A stretch of 64,000 nt of DNA from Mimachlamys varia (GCA_947623455.1 OX392545.1:21860001-21924000), one strand, 5' to 3'; counted from the first letter of the stretch, positions 45,910 through 61,008 are shown. Translations and numbers: made by a program. Notes: generated from the sequence alone by a model not told the origin.

Positions 45910-48900
45910 TTGTATTGTATCAATTCGTGTATGTATTGTATCATTTCTTGTGTGTATTGTATCAATTCGTGTTTGTATTGTCTCATTTCGTGTTGTATTG
46001 TATCATTTCGTGTTTGTATTGTATCATTTCGTGTATGTATTGTATCATTTCGTGTTTGTATCATATCATTTCGTGTTTGTATTGTTTCATTTCGTGTTTG
46101 TATTGTATCATTTCGTGTTTGTATTGTATCATTTCGTGTATGTATTGTATCATTTCGTGTTTGTATTGAATCATTTCGTGTTTGTATTGTCTCATTTCGT
46201 GTGTGTATTGTATCATTTCGTGTTTGTATTGTATCATTTTATGTTTGTATTATATCATTTTGTGTTGTGTTGTATCATTTCGTGTTTGTATTGTTTCATT
46301 TCGTGTTTGTATGGTATCATTTCGTGTTTGTATTGAATCATTTCGTGTTTGTATTGTATAATTTTATGTTTGTATTATATCATTTCGTGTTGTGTTTTAT
46401 CATTTCGTACTTGTATTGTTTCATTTCGTGTTGTATTGTATCATTTCGTGTTTGTATTGTATTATTTCGTGTTGTATTGTATCATTTCGTGTTTGTATTG
46501 TTTCATTTCGTGTTGTATTAGATCATTTCGTGTTTGTATTGTATCATTTCGTGTATGTATTATATCATTTCGTGTTTGCATTGCATCATTTCGTGTGTGT
46601 ATTATATCATTTCGTGTTTGTATTGTATCATTTCGTGTTTGTATTGCATCATTTCGTGTTGTATTGTATCATTTCGTGTTTGTATTGTATAGTTTCGTGT
46701 GTGTATTGTATCATTTCGTGTTTGTATTGAATCATTTCGTGTTTGTATTGTCTCATTTCGTGTGTGTATTGTATTATTTCGTGTGTGAATTGTATTATTT
46801 CGTGTTGTATTGTATCATTTCGTGTTTGTATTGTATCATTTCGTGTGTGTATTATATCATTTCGTTTTTGTATTGTATCATTTCATGTTTGTATTGTATC
46901 ATTTCGTGTTTGTATTGTATCATTTCGTGTGTGTATTGTATCATTTCGTGTCTGTATTGTATCATTTCGTGTTTGTATTGTCTCATTTCGTGTGTGTATT
47001 GTATTATTTCGTGTGTGAATTGTATTATTTCGTGTTGTATTGTATCATTTCGTGTTTGTATTGTATCATTTCGTGTGTGTATTATATCATTTCGTTTTTG
47101 TATTGTATCATTTCATGTTTGTATTGTATCATTTCGTGTTTGTATTGTATCATTTCGTGTGTGTATTTTATCATTTCGTGTTGTATTGTATCATTTCGTG
47201 TTTGTATTGTATCATTTCGTGTATGTATTGTATCATTTCGTGTTTGTATCATATCATTTCGTGTTTGTATTGTCTCATTTCGTGTTTGTATTGTATCATT
47301 TCGTGTTTGTATTGTATCAATTCGTGTGTGTATTGTATCATTTCGTGTTTGTATTGTATCATTTCGTGTGTGTATTGTATCATTTTATGTTTGTATTGTA
47401 TCAATTCGTGTTTGTAGTGTATCATTTCGTGTTTGTATTGTATCATTTCGTGTGTGTATTGTATCATTTCGTGTGTGTATTGTATCATTTCGTGTTTGTA
47501 TTGTATCAATTCGTGTTTGTAGTGTATCATTTTATGTTTGTATTGTATCAATTCGTGTGTGTATTGTATCATTTCGTGTGTGTATTGTATCATTCCGTGC
47601 TTGTATTGTATCATTTCGTGTGTGTATTGTATCATTCCGTGTTTGTATTGTATCATTTCGTGTTTGTATTATATCATTTCGTGTGTGTATTGTATCATTC
47701 CGTGCTTGTATTGTATCATTTCGTGTGTGTATTGTATCATTCCGTGCTTGTATTGTATCATTTCGTGTTTGTATTGTATCATTCCGTGTTTGTATTGTAT
47801 CATTTCGTGTTTGCATTATATCAATTCGTGTTTGTATTGTATCATTTCATGCTTGTATTATATCAATTCGTGTTGGTATTGTATCATTTTATGTTTGTAT
47901 TGTATCATTTCGTGTGTGTATTGTATCATTTTATGTTTGTATTGTATCAATTTGTGTGTGTATTGTATCATTTCGTGTTTGTATTATATCAATTCGTGTT
48001 TGTATTGTATCATTTCGTATTTGTATTGTATCATTTCGTATTTGTATTGTATCATTCCGTGTTTGTATTGTATCAATTCGTGTTAGTATTGTATCATTTT
48101 ATGTTTGTATTGTATCAATTCGTGTATGTATTGTATCATTTCTTGTGTGTATTGTATCAATTCGTGTTTGTATTGTCTCATTTCGTGTTGTATTGTATCA
48201 TTTCGTGTTTGTATTGTATCATTTCGTGTATGTATTGTATCATTTCGTGTTTGTATCATATCATTTCGTGTTTGTATTGTCTCATTTCGTGTTTGTATTG
48301 TATCATTTCGTGTTTGTATTGTATCATTTCGTGTATGTATTGTATCATTTCGTGTTTGTATTGAATCATTTCGTGTTTGTATTGTCTCATTTCGTGTGTG
48401 TATTGTATCATTTCGTGTTTGTATTGTATCATTTTATGTTTGTATTATATCATTTTGTGTTGTGTTGTATCATTTCGTGTTTGTATTGTTTCATTTCGTG
48501 TTTGTATTGTATCATTTCGTGTTTGTTTTGAATCATTTCGTGTTTGTATTGTATAATTTTATGTTTGTATTATATCATTTCGTGTTGTGTTTTATCATTT
48601 CGTACTTGTATTGTTTCATTTCGTGTTGTATTGTATCATTTCGTGTTTGTATTGTATTATTTCGTGTTGTATTGTATCATTTCGTGTTTGTATTGTTTCA
48701 TTTCGTGTTGTATTAGATCATTTCGTGTTTGTATTGTATCATTTCGTGTATGTATTATATCATTTCGTGTTTGTATTGCATCATTTCGTGTGTGTATTAT
48801 ATCATTTCGTGTTTGTATTGTATCATTTCGTGTTTGTATTGCATCATTTCGTGTTGTATTGTATCATTTCGTGTTTGTATTGTATAGTTTCGTGTGTGTA

Positions 48901-49725
48901 TTGTATCATTTCGTGTTTGTATTGAATCATTTCGTGTTTGTATTGTCTCATTTCGTGTGTGTATTGTATTATTTCGTGTGTGAATTGTATTATTTCGTGT
49001 TGTATTGTATCATTTCGTGTTTGTATTGTATCATTTCGTGTGTGTATTATATCATTTCGTTTTTGTATTGTATCATTTCATGTTTGTATTGTATCATTTC
49101 GTGTTTGTATTGTATCATTTCGTGTGTGTATTGTATCATTTCGTGTCTGTATTGTATCATTTCGTGTTTGTATTGTCTCATTTCGTGTGTGTATTGTATT
49201 ATTTCGTGTGTGAATTGTATTATTTCGTGTTGTATTGTATCATTTCGTGTTTGTATTGTATCATTTCGTGTGTGTATTATATCATTTCGTTTTTGTATTG
49301 TATCATTTCATGTTTGTATTGTATCATTTCGTGTTTGTATTGTATCATTTCGTGTGTGTATTTTATCATTTCGTGTTGTATTGTATCATTTCGTGTTTGT
49401 ATTGTATCATTTCGTGTATGTATTGTATCATTTCGTGTTTGTATCATATCATTTCGTGTTTGTATTGTCTCATTTCGTGTTTGTATTGTATCATTTCGTG
49501 TTTGTATTGTATCAATTCGTGTGTGTATTGTATCATTTCGTGTTTGTATTGTATCATTTCGTGTGTGTATTGTATCATTTTATGTTTGTATTGTATCAAT
49601 TCGTGTTTGTAGTGTATCATTTCGTGTTTGTATTGTATCATTTCGTGTGTGTATTGTATCATTTCGTGTGTGTATTGTATCATTTCGTGTTTGTATTGTA
49701 TCATTTCGTGTTTGTATTGTATCAT
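45910..49725. repeat. 2195-bp higher-order duplication in array 3
   Basis: Variant units from about 45910 to 47530 recur 2195 bp downstream in the same order, with one five-unit insertion in the second copy near 47690-47800. Irregular markers (TGTATCATATCATTTCG, GTATAATTTTATG) line up at this spacing. Confidence 0.85.
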
Positions 49726-52700
49726 TTCGTGTATGTATTATATCATTTCGTGTTTGTATTGTATCATTTCGTGTATGTATTGTATCATTTCGTGTTTGTA
49801 TTGAATCATTTCGTGTTTGTATTGTCTCATTTCGTGTGTGTATTGTATCATTTCGTGTTTGTATTGTATCATTTTATGTTTGTATTATATCATTTCGTGT
49901 TGTGTTGTATCATTTCGTGTTTGTATTGTTTCATTTCGTGTTTGTATTGTATCATTTCGTGTTTGTATTGAATCATTTCGTGTTTGTATTGTATAATTTT
50001 ATGTTTGTATTATATCATTTCGTGTTGTGTTTTATCATTTCGTACTTGTATTGTTTCATTTCGTGTTGTATTGTATCATTTCGTGTTTGTATTGTATTAT
50101 TTCGTGTTGTATTGTATCATTTCGTGTTTGTATTGTTTCATTTCGTGTTGTATTGTATCATTTCGTGTTTGTATTGTATCATTTCGTGTATGTATTATAT
50201 CATTTCGTGTTTGTATTGCATCATTTCGTGTGTGTATTATATCATTTCGTGTTTGTATTGTATCATTTCGTGTTTGTATTGCATCATTTCGTGTTGTATT
50301 GTATCATTTCGTGTTTGTATTGTATAGTTTCGTGTGTGTATTGTATCATTTCGTGTTTGTATTGAATCATTTCGTGTTTGTATTGTCTCATTTCGTGTGT
50401 GTATTGTATTATTTCGTGTGTGAATTGTATTATTTCGTGTTGTATTGTATCATTTCGTGTTTGTATTGTATCATTTCGTGTGTGTATTATATCATTTCGT
50501 TTTTGTATTGTATCATTTCATGTTTGTATTGTATCATTTCGTGTTTGTATTGTATCATTTCGTGTGTGTATTGTATCATTTCGTGTCTGTATTGTATCAT
50601 TTCGTGTTTGTATTGTTTCATTTCGTGTGTGTATTGTATCCTTTCGTGTTTGTATTGTATCATTTCGTGTGTGTATTGTATCATTTCGTGTTTGTATTGT
50701 ATCATTTCGTGTTTGTATTGTATCATTTCGTGTTAACATTGTATCATTTCGTGTTTGTATTGTATCATTTCGTGTTTGATTTGTATCATTTCGTGTGTGT
50801 ATTGCATTAATTTGTGGTTGTTTTGTATCATATCGTGTTCGTATTGTATCAGTATGTGTGTGTTTGCATTTTTTCGTGTTTGTATTGTATTATTTCAAAC
50901 TTGTATTGTATCAATTCATGTTTGTATTGTATTATTTCGTGTTTGTATTGTATCATTTTGTGTGTATTGATTCATTTTGTGTGTGTATTGTATCCTTTCG
51001 TTAGGTATTGACCCATTTCGTGTTTGTATTGTGCATGTATCATTTTCAGTGTGTATTGTATCATTTCGTGTTTGTATTGTATCATTTCGTGTCTGTATTG
51101 TATCATTTCGTGTGTGTATTGTATCATTTCGTGTTTGTATTGTATTATTTCGTGTTTGTTTTGTACCATTTTGTGTGTGTATTGTATCATTTCATGTTTG
51201 TATTATATCATTTCATGTTTGTATTGTATCATTTCGTGTGTGTATTGTATCATTTTGTGTGTGTATGATATCATTTCGTGTGTGTATTATATCATTTCGT
51301 GTGTGTATTGTATCATTTCATGTTTGTATTGTATCATTTCGTGTGTGTATTGTATCATTTTGTGTGAGTATTATATCATTTCGTGTGTATTATATCATTT
51401 TCTTGATTGTATTATATCATTTCGTGTGTGTATTTTATCAATTACTGTTTGTATTGTATCATTTCGTGTTTGTATTTTATCATTTCGTGTCTGTATTTTA
51501 TCATTTCGTGTGTTTATTATATCATTTCGTGTTGTATTGTATTATTTCCTGTTTGATTTGTATCATTTCGTGTGTGTATTGTATCATTTCGATTTTGTAT
51601 TGTATTATTTCGTGTTTGTTTTGTACCATTTTGTGTGTGTATTGTACCATTTCATGTTTGTATTATATCATTTCATTTTTGTATTGTATCATTTCATGTT
51701 TGTATTGTATCATTTCGTGTGTGTATTGTATCATTTTGTGTGTGTATTATATCATTTCGTGTGTGTATTATATCATTTCGTGTGCGTATTGTATCATTTC
51801 ATGTTTGTATTGTATCATTTCGTGTGTGTATTGTATCATTTTGTGTGTGTATTATATCATTTCGTGTGTGTATTATATCATTTCGTGTGTGTATTGTATC
51901 ATTTCATGTTTGTATTGTATCATTTCGTGTGTGTATTATATCATTTGGTGTGTGTATTATATCATTTTCTTGATTGTATTATATCATTTCGTGTGTGTAT
52001 TTTATCAATTACTGTTTGTATTGTATCATTTCGTGTTTGTATTTTATCATTTTGTGTGTGTATTATATCATTTCGTGTGTGTATTATATCATTTCGTGTG
52101 TGTATTGTATCATTTCGTGTTTGTATTGTCTCATTTCGTGTGTGTATTGTATCATTTCGTGTTTGTATTGTATCATTTTATGTTTGTATTATATCATTTT
52201 GTGTTGTGTTGTATCATTTCGTGTTTGTATTGTTTCATTTCGTGTTTGTATTGTATCATTTCGTGTTTGTTTTGAATCATTTCGTGTTTGTATTGTATAA
52301 TTTTATGTTTGTATTATATCATTTCGTGTTGTGTTTTATCATTTCGTACTTGTATTGTTTCATTTCGTGTTTGTATTGCATCATTTCGTGTTGTATTGTA
52401 TCATTTCGTGTTTGTATTGTATAGTTTCGTGTGTGTATTGTATCATTTCGTGTTTGTATTGAATCATTTCGTGTTTGTATTGTCTCATTTCGTGTGTGTA
52501 TTGTATTATTTCGTGTGTGAATTGTATTATTTCGTGTTGTATTGTATCATTTCGTGTTTGTATTGTATCATTTCGTGTGTGTATTATATCATTTCGTTTT
52601 TGTATTGTATCATTTCATGTTTGTATTGTATCATTTCGTGTTTGTATTGTATCATTTCGTGTGTGTATTGTATCATTTCGTGTCTGTATTGTATCATTTC

Positions 52701-55654
52701 GTGTTTGTATTGTCTCATTTCGTGTGTGTATTGTATTATTTCGTGTGTGAATTGTATTATTTCGTGTTGTATTGTATCATTTCGTGTTTGTATTGTATCA
52801 TTTCGTGTGTGTATTATATCATTTCGTTTTTGTATTGTATCATTTCATGTTTGTATTGTATCATTTCGTGTTTGTATTGTATCATTTCGTGTGTGTATTT
52901 TATCATTTCGTGTTGTATTGTATCATTTCGTGTTTGTATTGTATCATTTCGTGTATGTATTGTATCATTTCGTGTTTGTATCATATCATTTCGTGTTTGT
53001 ATTGTCTCATTTCGTGTTTGTATTGTATCATTTCGTGTTTGTATTGTATCAATTCGTGTGTGTATTGTATCATTTCGTGTTTGTATTGTATCATTTCGTG
53101 TGTGTATTGTATCATTTTATGTTTGTATTGTATCAATTCGTGTTTGTAGTGTATCATTTCGTGTTTGTATTGTATCATTTCGTGTGTGTATTGTATCATT
53201 TCGTGTGTGTATTGTATCATTTCGTGTTTGTATTGTATCATTTCGTGTTTGTATTGTATCATTTCGTGTATGTATTATATCATTTCGTGTTTGTATTGTA
53301 TCATTTCGTGTATGTATTGTATCATTTCGTGTTTGTATTGAATCATTTCGTGTTTGTATTGTCTCATTTCGTGTGTGTATTGTATCATTTCGTGTTTGTA
53401 TTGTATCATTTTATGTTTGTATTATATCATTTCGTGTTGTGTTGTATCATTTCGTGTTTGTATTGTTTCATTTCGTGTTTGTATTGTATCATTTCGTGTT
53501 TGTATTGAATCATTTCGTGTTTGTATTGTATAATTTTATGTTTGTATTATATCATTTCGTGTTGTGTTTTATCATTTCGTACTTGTATTGTTTCATTTCG
53601 TGTTGTATTGTATCATTTCGTGTTTGTATTGTATTATTTCGTGTTGTATTGTATCATTTCGTGTTTGTATTGTTTCATTTCGTGTTGTATTGTATCATTT
53701 CGTGTTTGTATTGTATCATTTCGTGTATGTATTATATCATTTCGTGTTTGTATTGCATCATTTCGTGTGTGTATTATATCATTTCGTGTTTGTATTGTAT
53801 CATTTCGTGTTTGTATTGCATCATTTCGTGTTGTATTGTATCATTTCGTGTTTGTATTGTATAGTTTCGTGTGTGTATTGTATCATTTCGTGTTTGTATT
53901 GAATCATTTCGTGTTTGTATTGTCTCATTTCGTGTGTGTATTGTATTATTTCGTGTGTGAATTGTATTATTTCGTGTTGTATTGTATCATTTCGTGTTTG
54001 TATTGTATCATTTCGTGTGTGTATTATATCATTTCGTTTTTGTATTGTATCATTTCATGTTTGTATTGTATCATTTCGTGTTTGTATTGTATCATTTCGT
54101 GTGTGTATTGTATCATTTCGTGTCTGTATTGTATCATTTCGTGTTTGTATTGTTTCATTTCGTGTGTGTATTGTATCCTTTCGTGTTTGTATTGTATCAT
54201 TTCGTGTGTGTATTGTATCATTTCGTGTTTGTATTGTATCATTTCGTGTTTGTATTGTATCATTTCGTGTTAACATTGTATCATTTCGTGTTTGTATTGT
54301 ATCATTTCGTGTTTGATTTGTATCATTTCGTGTGTGTATTGCATTAATTTGTGGTTGTTTTGTATCATATCGTGTTCGTATTGTATCAGTATGTGTGTGT
54401 TTGCATTTTTTCGTGTTTGTATTGTATTATTTCAAACTTGTATTGTATCAATTCATGTTTGTATTGTATTATTTCGTGTTTGTATTGTATCATTTTGTGT
54501 GTATTGATTCATTTTGTGTGTGTATTGTATCCTTTCGTTAGGTATTGACCCATTTCGTGTTTGTATTGTGCATGTATCATTTTCAGTGTGTATTGTATCA
54601 TTTCGTGTTTGTATTGTATCATTTCGTGTCTGTATTGTATCATTTCGTGTGTGTATTGTATCATTTCGTGTTTGTATTGTATTATTTCGTGTTTGTTTTG
54701 TACCATTTTGTGTGTGTATTGTATCATTTCATGTTTGTATTATATCATTTCATGTTTGTATTGTATCATTTCGTGTGTGTATTGTATCATTTTGTGTGTG
54801 TATGATATCATTTCGTGTGTGTATTATATCATTTCGTGTGTGTATTGTATCATTTCATGTTTGTATTGTATCATTTCGTGTGTGTATTGTATCATTTTGT
54901 GTGAGTATTATATCATTTCGTGTGTATTATATCATTTTCTTGATTGTATTATATCATTTCGTGTGTGTATTTTATCAATTACTGTTTGTATTGTATCATT
55001 TCGTGTTTGTATTTTATCATTTCGTGTCTGTATTTTATCATTTCGTGTGTTTATTATATCATTTCGTGTTGTATTGTATTATTTCCTGTTTGATTTGTAT
55101 CATTTCGTGTGTGTATTGTATCATTTCGATTTTGTATTGTATTATTTCGTGTTTGTTTTGTACCATTTTGTGTGTGTATTGTACCATTTCATGTTTGTAT
55201 TATATCATTTCATTTTTGTATTGTATCATTTCATGTTTGTATTGTATCATTTCGTGTGTGTATTGTATCATTTTGTGTGTGTATTATATCATTTCGTGTG
55301 TGTATTATATCATTTCGTGTGCGTATTGTATCATTTCATGTTTGTATTGTATCATTTCGTGTGTGTATTGTATCATTTTGTGTGTGTATTATATCATTTC
55401 GTGTGTGTATTATATCATTTCGTGTGTGTATTGTATCATTTCATGTTTGTATTGTATCATTTCGTGTGTGTATTATATCATTTGGTGTGTGTATTATATC
55501 ATTTTCTTGATTGTATTATATCATTTCGTGTGTGTATTTTATCAATTACTGTTTGTATTGTATCATTTCGTGTTTGTATTTTATCATTTTGTGTGTGTAT
55601 TATATCATTTCGTGTGTGTATTATATCATTTCGTGTGTGTATTGTATCATTTCG
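48830..55654. repeat. 3537-bp higher-order duplication in array 3
   Basis: The segment of about 48830-52117 is repeated at about 52367-55654, offset 3537 bp. It includes the highly irregular stretch with GCATTAATTTGTGGTTG and GACCCATTTCG. Translations of the two copies are identical over every frame compared, so nucleotide identity must be very high. Either the duplication is very recent, homogenisation is strong, or the assembly repeated a segment. Confidence 0.88.
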
Positions 55655-58600
55655 TGTTTGTATTGTATCATTTTGTGTGTGTATTATATCATTTCGTGTG
55701 TGTATTATATCATTTCGTGTGTGTATTGTATCATTTCATGTTTGTATTGTATCATTTTGTGTGTGTATTATATCATTTGGTGTGTGTATTATATCATTTT
55801 CTTGATTGTATTATATCATTTCGTGTGTGTATTTTATCAATTACTGTTTGTATTGTATCATTTCGTGTTTGTATCTTATCATTTTGTGTGTGTATTATAT
55901 CATTTCGTGTGTGTATTATATCATTTCATGTTTGTATTGTATCATTTCGTGTCTGTATTTTATCATTTCGTGTCTGTATTGTATCATTTCGTGTGTGTAT
56001 TGTATCATTTTGTGTGTATTATATCATTTCGTGTGTGTATTATATCATTTTCTTGATTGTATTATATCATTTCGTGTTTGTATTGTATCATTTCATGTTT
56101 GTATTGTATCATTTCGTGTTTGTATCATATCATTTCGTGTGTGTATTTTATCAATTACTGTTTGTATTGTATCATTTTGTGTGTGTATTATATCATTTTG
56201 TGTGTGTATTATATCATTTTCTTGATTGTATTATATCATTTCGTGTGTGTATTTTATCAATTACTGTTTGTATTGTATCATTTCGTGTTTGTATTTTATC
56301 ATTTTGTGTGTGTATTATATCATTTCGTGTGTGTATTATATCATTTCATGTTTGTATTGTATCATTTCGTGTCTGTATTTTATCATTTCGTGTGTGTATT
56401 ATATCATTTCATGTTTGTATTGTATCATTTCGTGTGTGTATTGTATCATTTTGTGTGTATTATATCATTTCGTGTGTGTATTGTATCATTTCATGTTTGT
56501 ATTGTATCATTTCGTGTTTGTATCATATCATTTCGTGTGTGTATTTTATCAATTACTGTTTGTATTGTATCATTTTGTGTGTGTATTATATCATTTCGTG
56601 TGTGTATTATATCATTTTCTTGATTGTATTATATCATTTCGTGTTTGTATTGAATCATTTCATGTTTGTATTGTATCATTTCCCGTGTGTATTGTATCAT
56701 TTCGTGTTTGTATTGTATCATTTCGTGTTTGTATTGTATCATTTCGTGTGTGTATTGTATCATTTCATGTTTGTATTGTATCATTTCGTGTGTGTATTAT
56801 ATCATTTTCTTGATTGTATTATATCATTTCGTGTTTGTATTGTATCATTTCGTGTTTGTATTGTATCATTTCGTGTTTGTATTGTATCATTTCGTGTTTG
56901 TATAGTATCATTTTGTGTGTATTGATTCATTTTATGTGTGTTTTGTATCATTTCGTGTTTGTATTGTATAATTTCGTGTGGGTATTGACCCATTTCGTGT
57001 TTATATTGCGCATGTATCATTTTCAGTGTGTATTGTATCATTTCGTGTTTGTATTGTATCATTTCGTGTTTGTATTGTATCATTTCGTGTGTGTATTGTA
57101 TCATTTCGTGTTTGTATTGTATTATTTCGTGTTTGTATTGAATCATTTCGTGTGTATTATATCATTTCTTGTGTGTATCATATCATTTTTTTTATTGTAT
57201 TATATCATTTCGTGTTTGTATTGTATCATTTCATGTTTGTATTATATCATTTCGTGTTTGTATCATATCATTTCGTGTGTGTATTTTATCAATTACTGTT
57301 TGTATTGTATCATTTCGTGTTTGTATTATATCATTTCATGTTTGTATTGTATCATTTCTTGTGTGTATCATATCATTTTTTTTATTGTATTATATCATTT
57401 CATGTTTGTATTGTATCATTTTGTGTGTATTATATCATTTCTTGTGTGTATCATATCATTTTTTTTATTGTATTATATCATTTCGTGTTTGTATTGTATC
57501 ATTTCATGTTTGTATTATATCATTTCGTGTTTGTATCATATCATTTCGTGTGTGTATTTTATCAATTACTGTTTGTATTGTATCATTTCGTGTTTGTATT
57601 ATATCATTTCATGTTTGTATTGTATCATTTCGTGTTTGTATTGTATTATTTCGTGTTTGTATTGTACCATTTTGTGTGTGTATTGTACCATTTCATGTTT
57701 GTATTGTATCATTTCATGTTTGTATTGTATCATTTCGTGTTTGTATTATATGTATATCATTTCGTGTTTGTATTATATCATTTCGTGTGTTTATTGTATC
57801 ATTTCGTGTGTGTATTATATCATTTCGTGTGTGTATTATATCATTTCATGTTTGTATTGTATCATTTTGTGTGTATTATATCATTTCGTGTGTGTATTTT
57901 ATCAATTACTGTCTGTATTATATCATTTCGTGTGTGTATTATATCATTTCGTGTGTGTATTATATCATTTCATGTTTGTATTGTATCATTTTGTGTGTAT
58001 TATATCATTTCGTGTGTGTATTTTATCAATTACTGTCTGTATTATATCATTTCGTGTGTGTATTATATCATTTCGTGTGTGTATTGTATCATTTCATGTT
58101 TGTATTGTATCATTTTGTGTGTATTATATCATTTCGTGTGTGTATTGTATCATTTCGTGTTTGTATTGTATCATTTCGTGTTTGTATTGTATCATTTTCT
58201 TGATTGTATTTTATCAATTACTGTCTGTATTATATCATTTCATGTTTGTATTGTATCATTTTGTGTGTATTATAACATTTCGTGTGTGTATCATATCATT
58301 TCATGTTTGTATTGTATCATTTTGTGTGTATTATAACATTTCGTGTGTGTATCATATCATTTTCTTGATTGTATTATATCAATTACTGTTTGTATTGTAT
58401 CATTTCGTGTGTGTATTATATCATTTCGTGTCTGTATTGTATCATTTCATGTTTGTATTGTATCATTTTGTGTGTATTATAACATTTCGTGTGTGTATCA
58501 TATCATTTTCTTGATTGTATTATATCATTTCGTGTTTGTATTGTATCATTTCGTGTGTGTATCATATCATTTTCTTGATTGTATTATATCAATTACTGTT

Positions 58601-60420
58601 TGTATTGTATCATTTCGTGTTTGTATTGTATCATTTCGTGTTTGTATTGTATCATTTTGTGTGTATTATAACATTTCGTGTGTGTATCATATCATTTTCT
58701 TGGTTGTATTATATCATTTCGTGTTTGTATTGTATCATTTCGTGTTTGTATTGTATCATTTCGTGTTTGTATTGTATCATTTCGTGTTTGTATGGTATCA
58801 TTTTGTGTGTATTGATTCATTTTATGTGTGTTTTGTATCATTTCGTGTTTGTATTGTATAATTTCGTGTGGGTATTGACCCATTTCGTGTTTATATTGTG
58901 CATGTATCATTTTCAGTGTGTATTGTATCATTTCGTGTTTGTATTGTATCATTTCGTGTCTGTATTGTATCATTTCGTGTGTGTATTGTATCATTTCGTG
59001 TTTGTATCGTATCATTTCATGTTTGTATTGTATTATTTCCTGTTTGATTTGTATCATTTCGTGTGTGTATTGCATTAATTTGTGGTTGTTTTGTATCATT
59101 TCGTGTTCGTATTGTATCAGTATGTGTGTGTATTGTATTTTTTCGTGTTTGAATTGTATTATTTCAAACTTGTATTGTATCAATTCATGTTTGTATTGTA
59201 TTATTTCGTGTGTGAATTGTATTATTTCGTGTTGTATTGTATCATTTCGTGTTTGTATTGTATCATTTCGTGTGTGTATTATATCATTTCGTGTGTGTAT
59301 TTTATCAATTACTGTTTGTATTGTATCATTTCGTGTTTGTATTGTATCATTTTATGTGTGTTTTGTATCATTTCGTGTTGTATTGTATCATTTCGTGTCT
59401 GTATTGTATCATTTCGTGTGTGTATTGTATCATTTCGATTTTGTATTGTATCATTTCGTGTGTGTATTATATCATTTCGTGTGTGTATTGTATCATTTCA
59501 TGTTTGTATTATATCATTTCGTGTGTGTATTGTATCATTTCGTGTGTGTATTATATCATTTCGTGTGTGTATTATATCATTTTCTTGATTGTATTATATC
59601 ATTTCGTGTTTGTATTGTATCATTTCATGTTTGTATTGTATCATTTCGTGTTTGTATTATATCATTTCGTGTGTGTATTTTATCAATTACTGTTTGTATT
59701 GTATCATTTCGTGTGTGTATTGTATCATTTTGTGTGTGTATTATATCATTTTCTTCAATGTATCATATCATTTCGTGTTTGTATTGAATCATTTCATGTT
59801 TGTATTGTATCATTTCCTGTGTGTATTATATCATTTTCTTGAATGTATCATATCATTTCGTGTTTGTATTGAATCATTTCATGTTTGTATTGTATCATTT
59901 CCTGTGTGTATTGTATCATTTCGTGTTTGTATTGTATCATTTCGTGTTTGTATTGTATCATTTCTTGTGTGTATTGTATCATTTCATGTTTGTATTGTAT
60001 CATTTCGTGTGTGTATTATATCATTTTCTTGATTGTATTATATCATTTCGTGTTTGTATTGTATCATTTCGTGTGTGTATTGTATCATTTCGTGTTTGTA
60101 TTGTATCATTTCGTGTCTGTATTGTATCATTTCGTGTTTGTATTGTATCATTTCGTGTGTGTATTGTATCATTTCGTGTGTGTATTAGATCATTTCGTGT
60201 TTGTATTGTATCATTTCGTGTTTATATTGTATCATTTCGTGTTTGTATTGTATCATTTCGTGTGTGTATTGTATTATTTCGTGTGTGTATTAGATCATTT
60301 CGTGTTTGTATTGTATCATTTCATGTTTGTATTGTTTTATTTTATGTTCGATTGTATCATTTCGTGTGTGTATTGTATCATTTCGTGTTTGTATTGTATC
60401 ATTTCTTGTTTGTATTGAAT

Positions 60421-60900
60421 TTTACTGTTGTCGTTACTCGAGGTCTCGATGTGAAGACATGAACTTGCGGAACACTGGTCCTACACATGTATTATTCTTG
60501 TGTTTCACAGGTCTATGTACTGTAAAAGTGGAATTATTCGCGGTGTGGAAATGTTTTGCTGATTACGCTTGCATTGGTTCTCAACGAATATATCCACACG
60601 CGCATATATGAAACACTACTCAATCTCTACAACGTTTAATACAACATAATTATAGGCACACACTACAAAACAGCACGAATGACAGCGAGAAAAGTGTTAA
60701 AGATGACTGAGCAAAAAATGTCACTCGCGAAAAGATTGACTTGCACAGTATTTCTTTCGTATGTTTGTATTTGTACTTCAATTTTATAAATTTCGAGTTC
60801 AAAATTACTTTTGTTGATACTTTAAAATTATCTTGTTTTTTTTCTGTTTCAATGTAGCAATAATTTTCAGATAATAACCCCTTTGACTTATCTTTTATAG
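60421..60900. other. Gap between 21-bp array and lectin gene 2
   Basis: No exon or repeat is recognised before the acceptor TTATCTTTTATAG at 60888-60900. No signal-peptide exon is visible here. Confidence 0.5.
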
Positions 60901-60980
60901 CGTGCCCCGGTGGTTGGATACAGGGGCCAAGTGCCTGTTATTTCCTAAGTAACTTTGGTGGAACTTGGGCAGATGCAAAT
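60901..60980 (+). CDS. C-type lectin gene 2, first CTLD exon
   Basis: This 80-nt exon lies between TTATCTTTTATAG and the donor AAT|GTAGGT. It starts in phase 1 and ends in phase 0. It encodes CPGGWIQGPSACYFLS and ends TWADAN. The paired cysteines, the CPxGW start and Trp-Ala-Asp-Ala are the usual opening of a C-type lectin-like domain. Its product continues directly into the exon at 61962. A phase-1 signal exon is expected upstream but was not found, so the gene may begin before the 21-bp array. Confidence 0.85.
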
Positions 60981-61008
60981 GTAGGTATACACTTATGTAT
61001 TGTTGCAG

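Larger units (their letters stand above)
44750..60420 (+). repeat. 21-bp minisatellite array, 15.7 kb (array 3)
   Basis: About 745 units contain TCATTTCGTGTTTGTATTG. Common variants are CGTGTGTG, CATGTTTG, TTATGTTTG, a 20-bp CGTGTTGTATTG unit and irregular ones such as TTTTCTTGATTG and AATTACTGTTTG. A 21-bp unit keeps three plus-strand frames and two minus-strand frames open, producing many overlapping frames of up to 803 codons (VSFRVCI, YHFVFVL, IISCLYC and so on). None is a gene. Each unit usually has one CpG. The array ends about 480 bp before an exon of C-type lectin gene 2. Confidence 0.98.

Noticed and set aside
44727..60462. Dozens of overlapping open frames of 60-803 codons rich in Val, Phe, Tyr, Cys and Ile, on both strands.
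   Set aside because: All are translations of the 21-bp array. Three plus-strand frames and two minus-strand frames stay open at once, differences between units show no coding bias, and no signal, domain or splice context exists.
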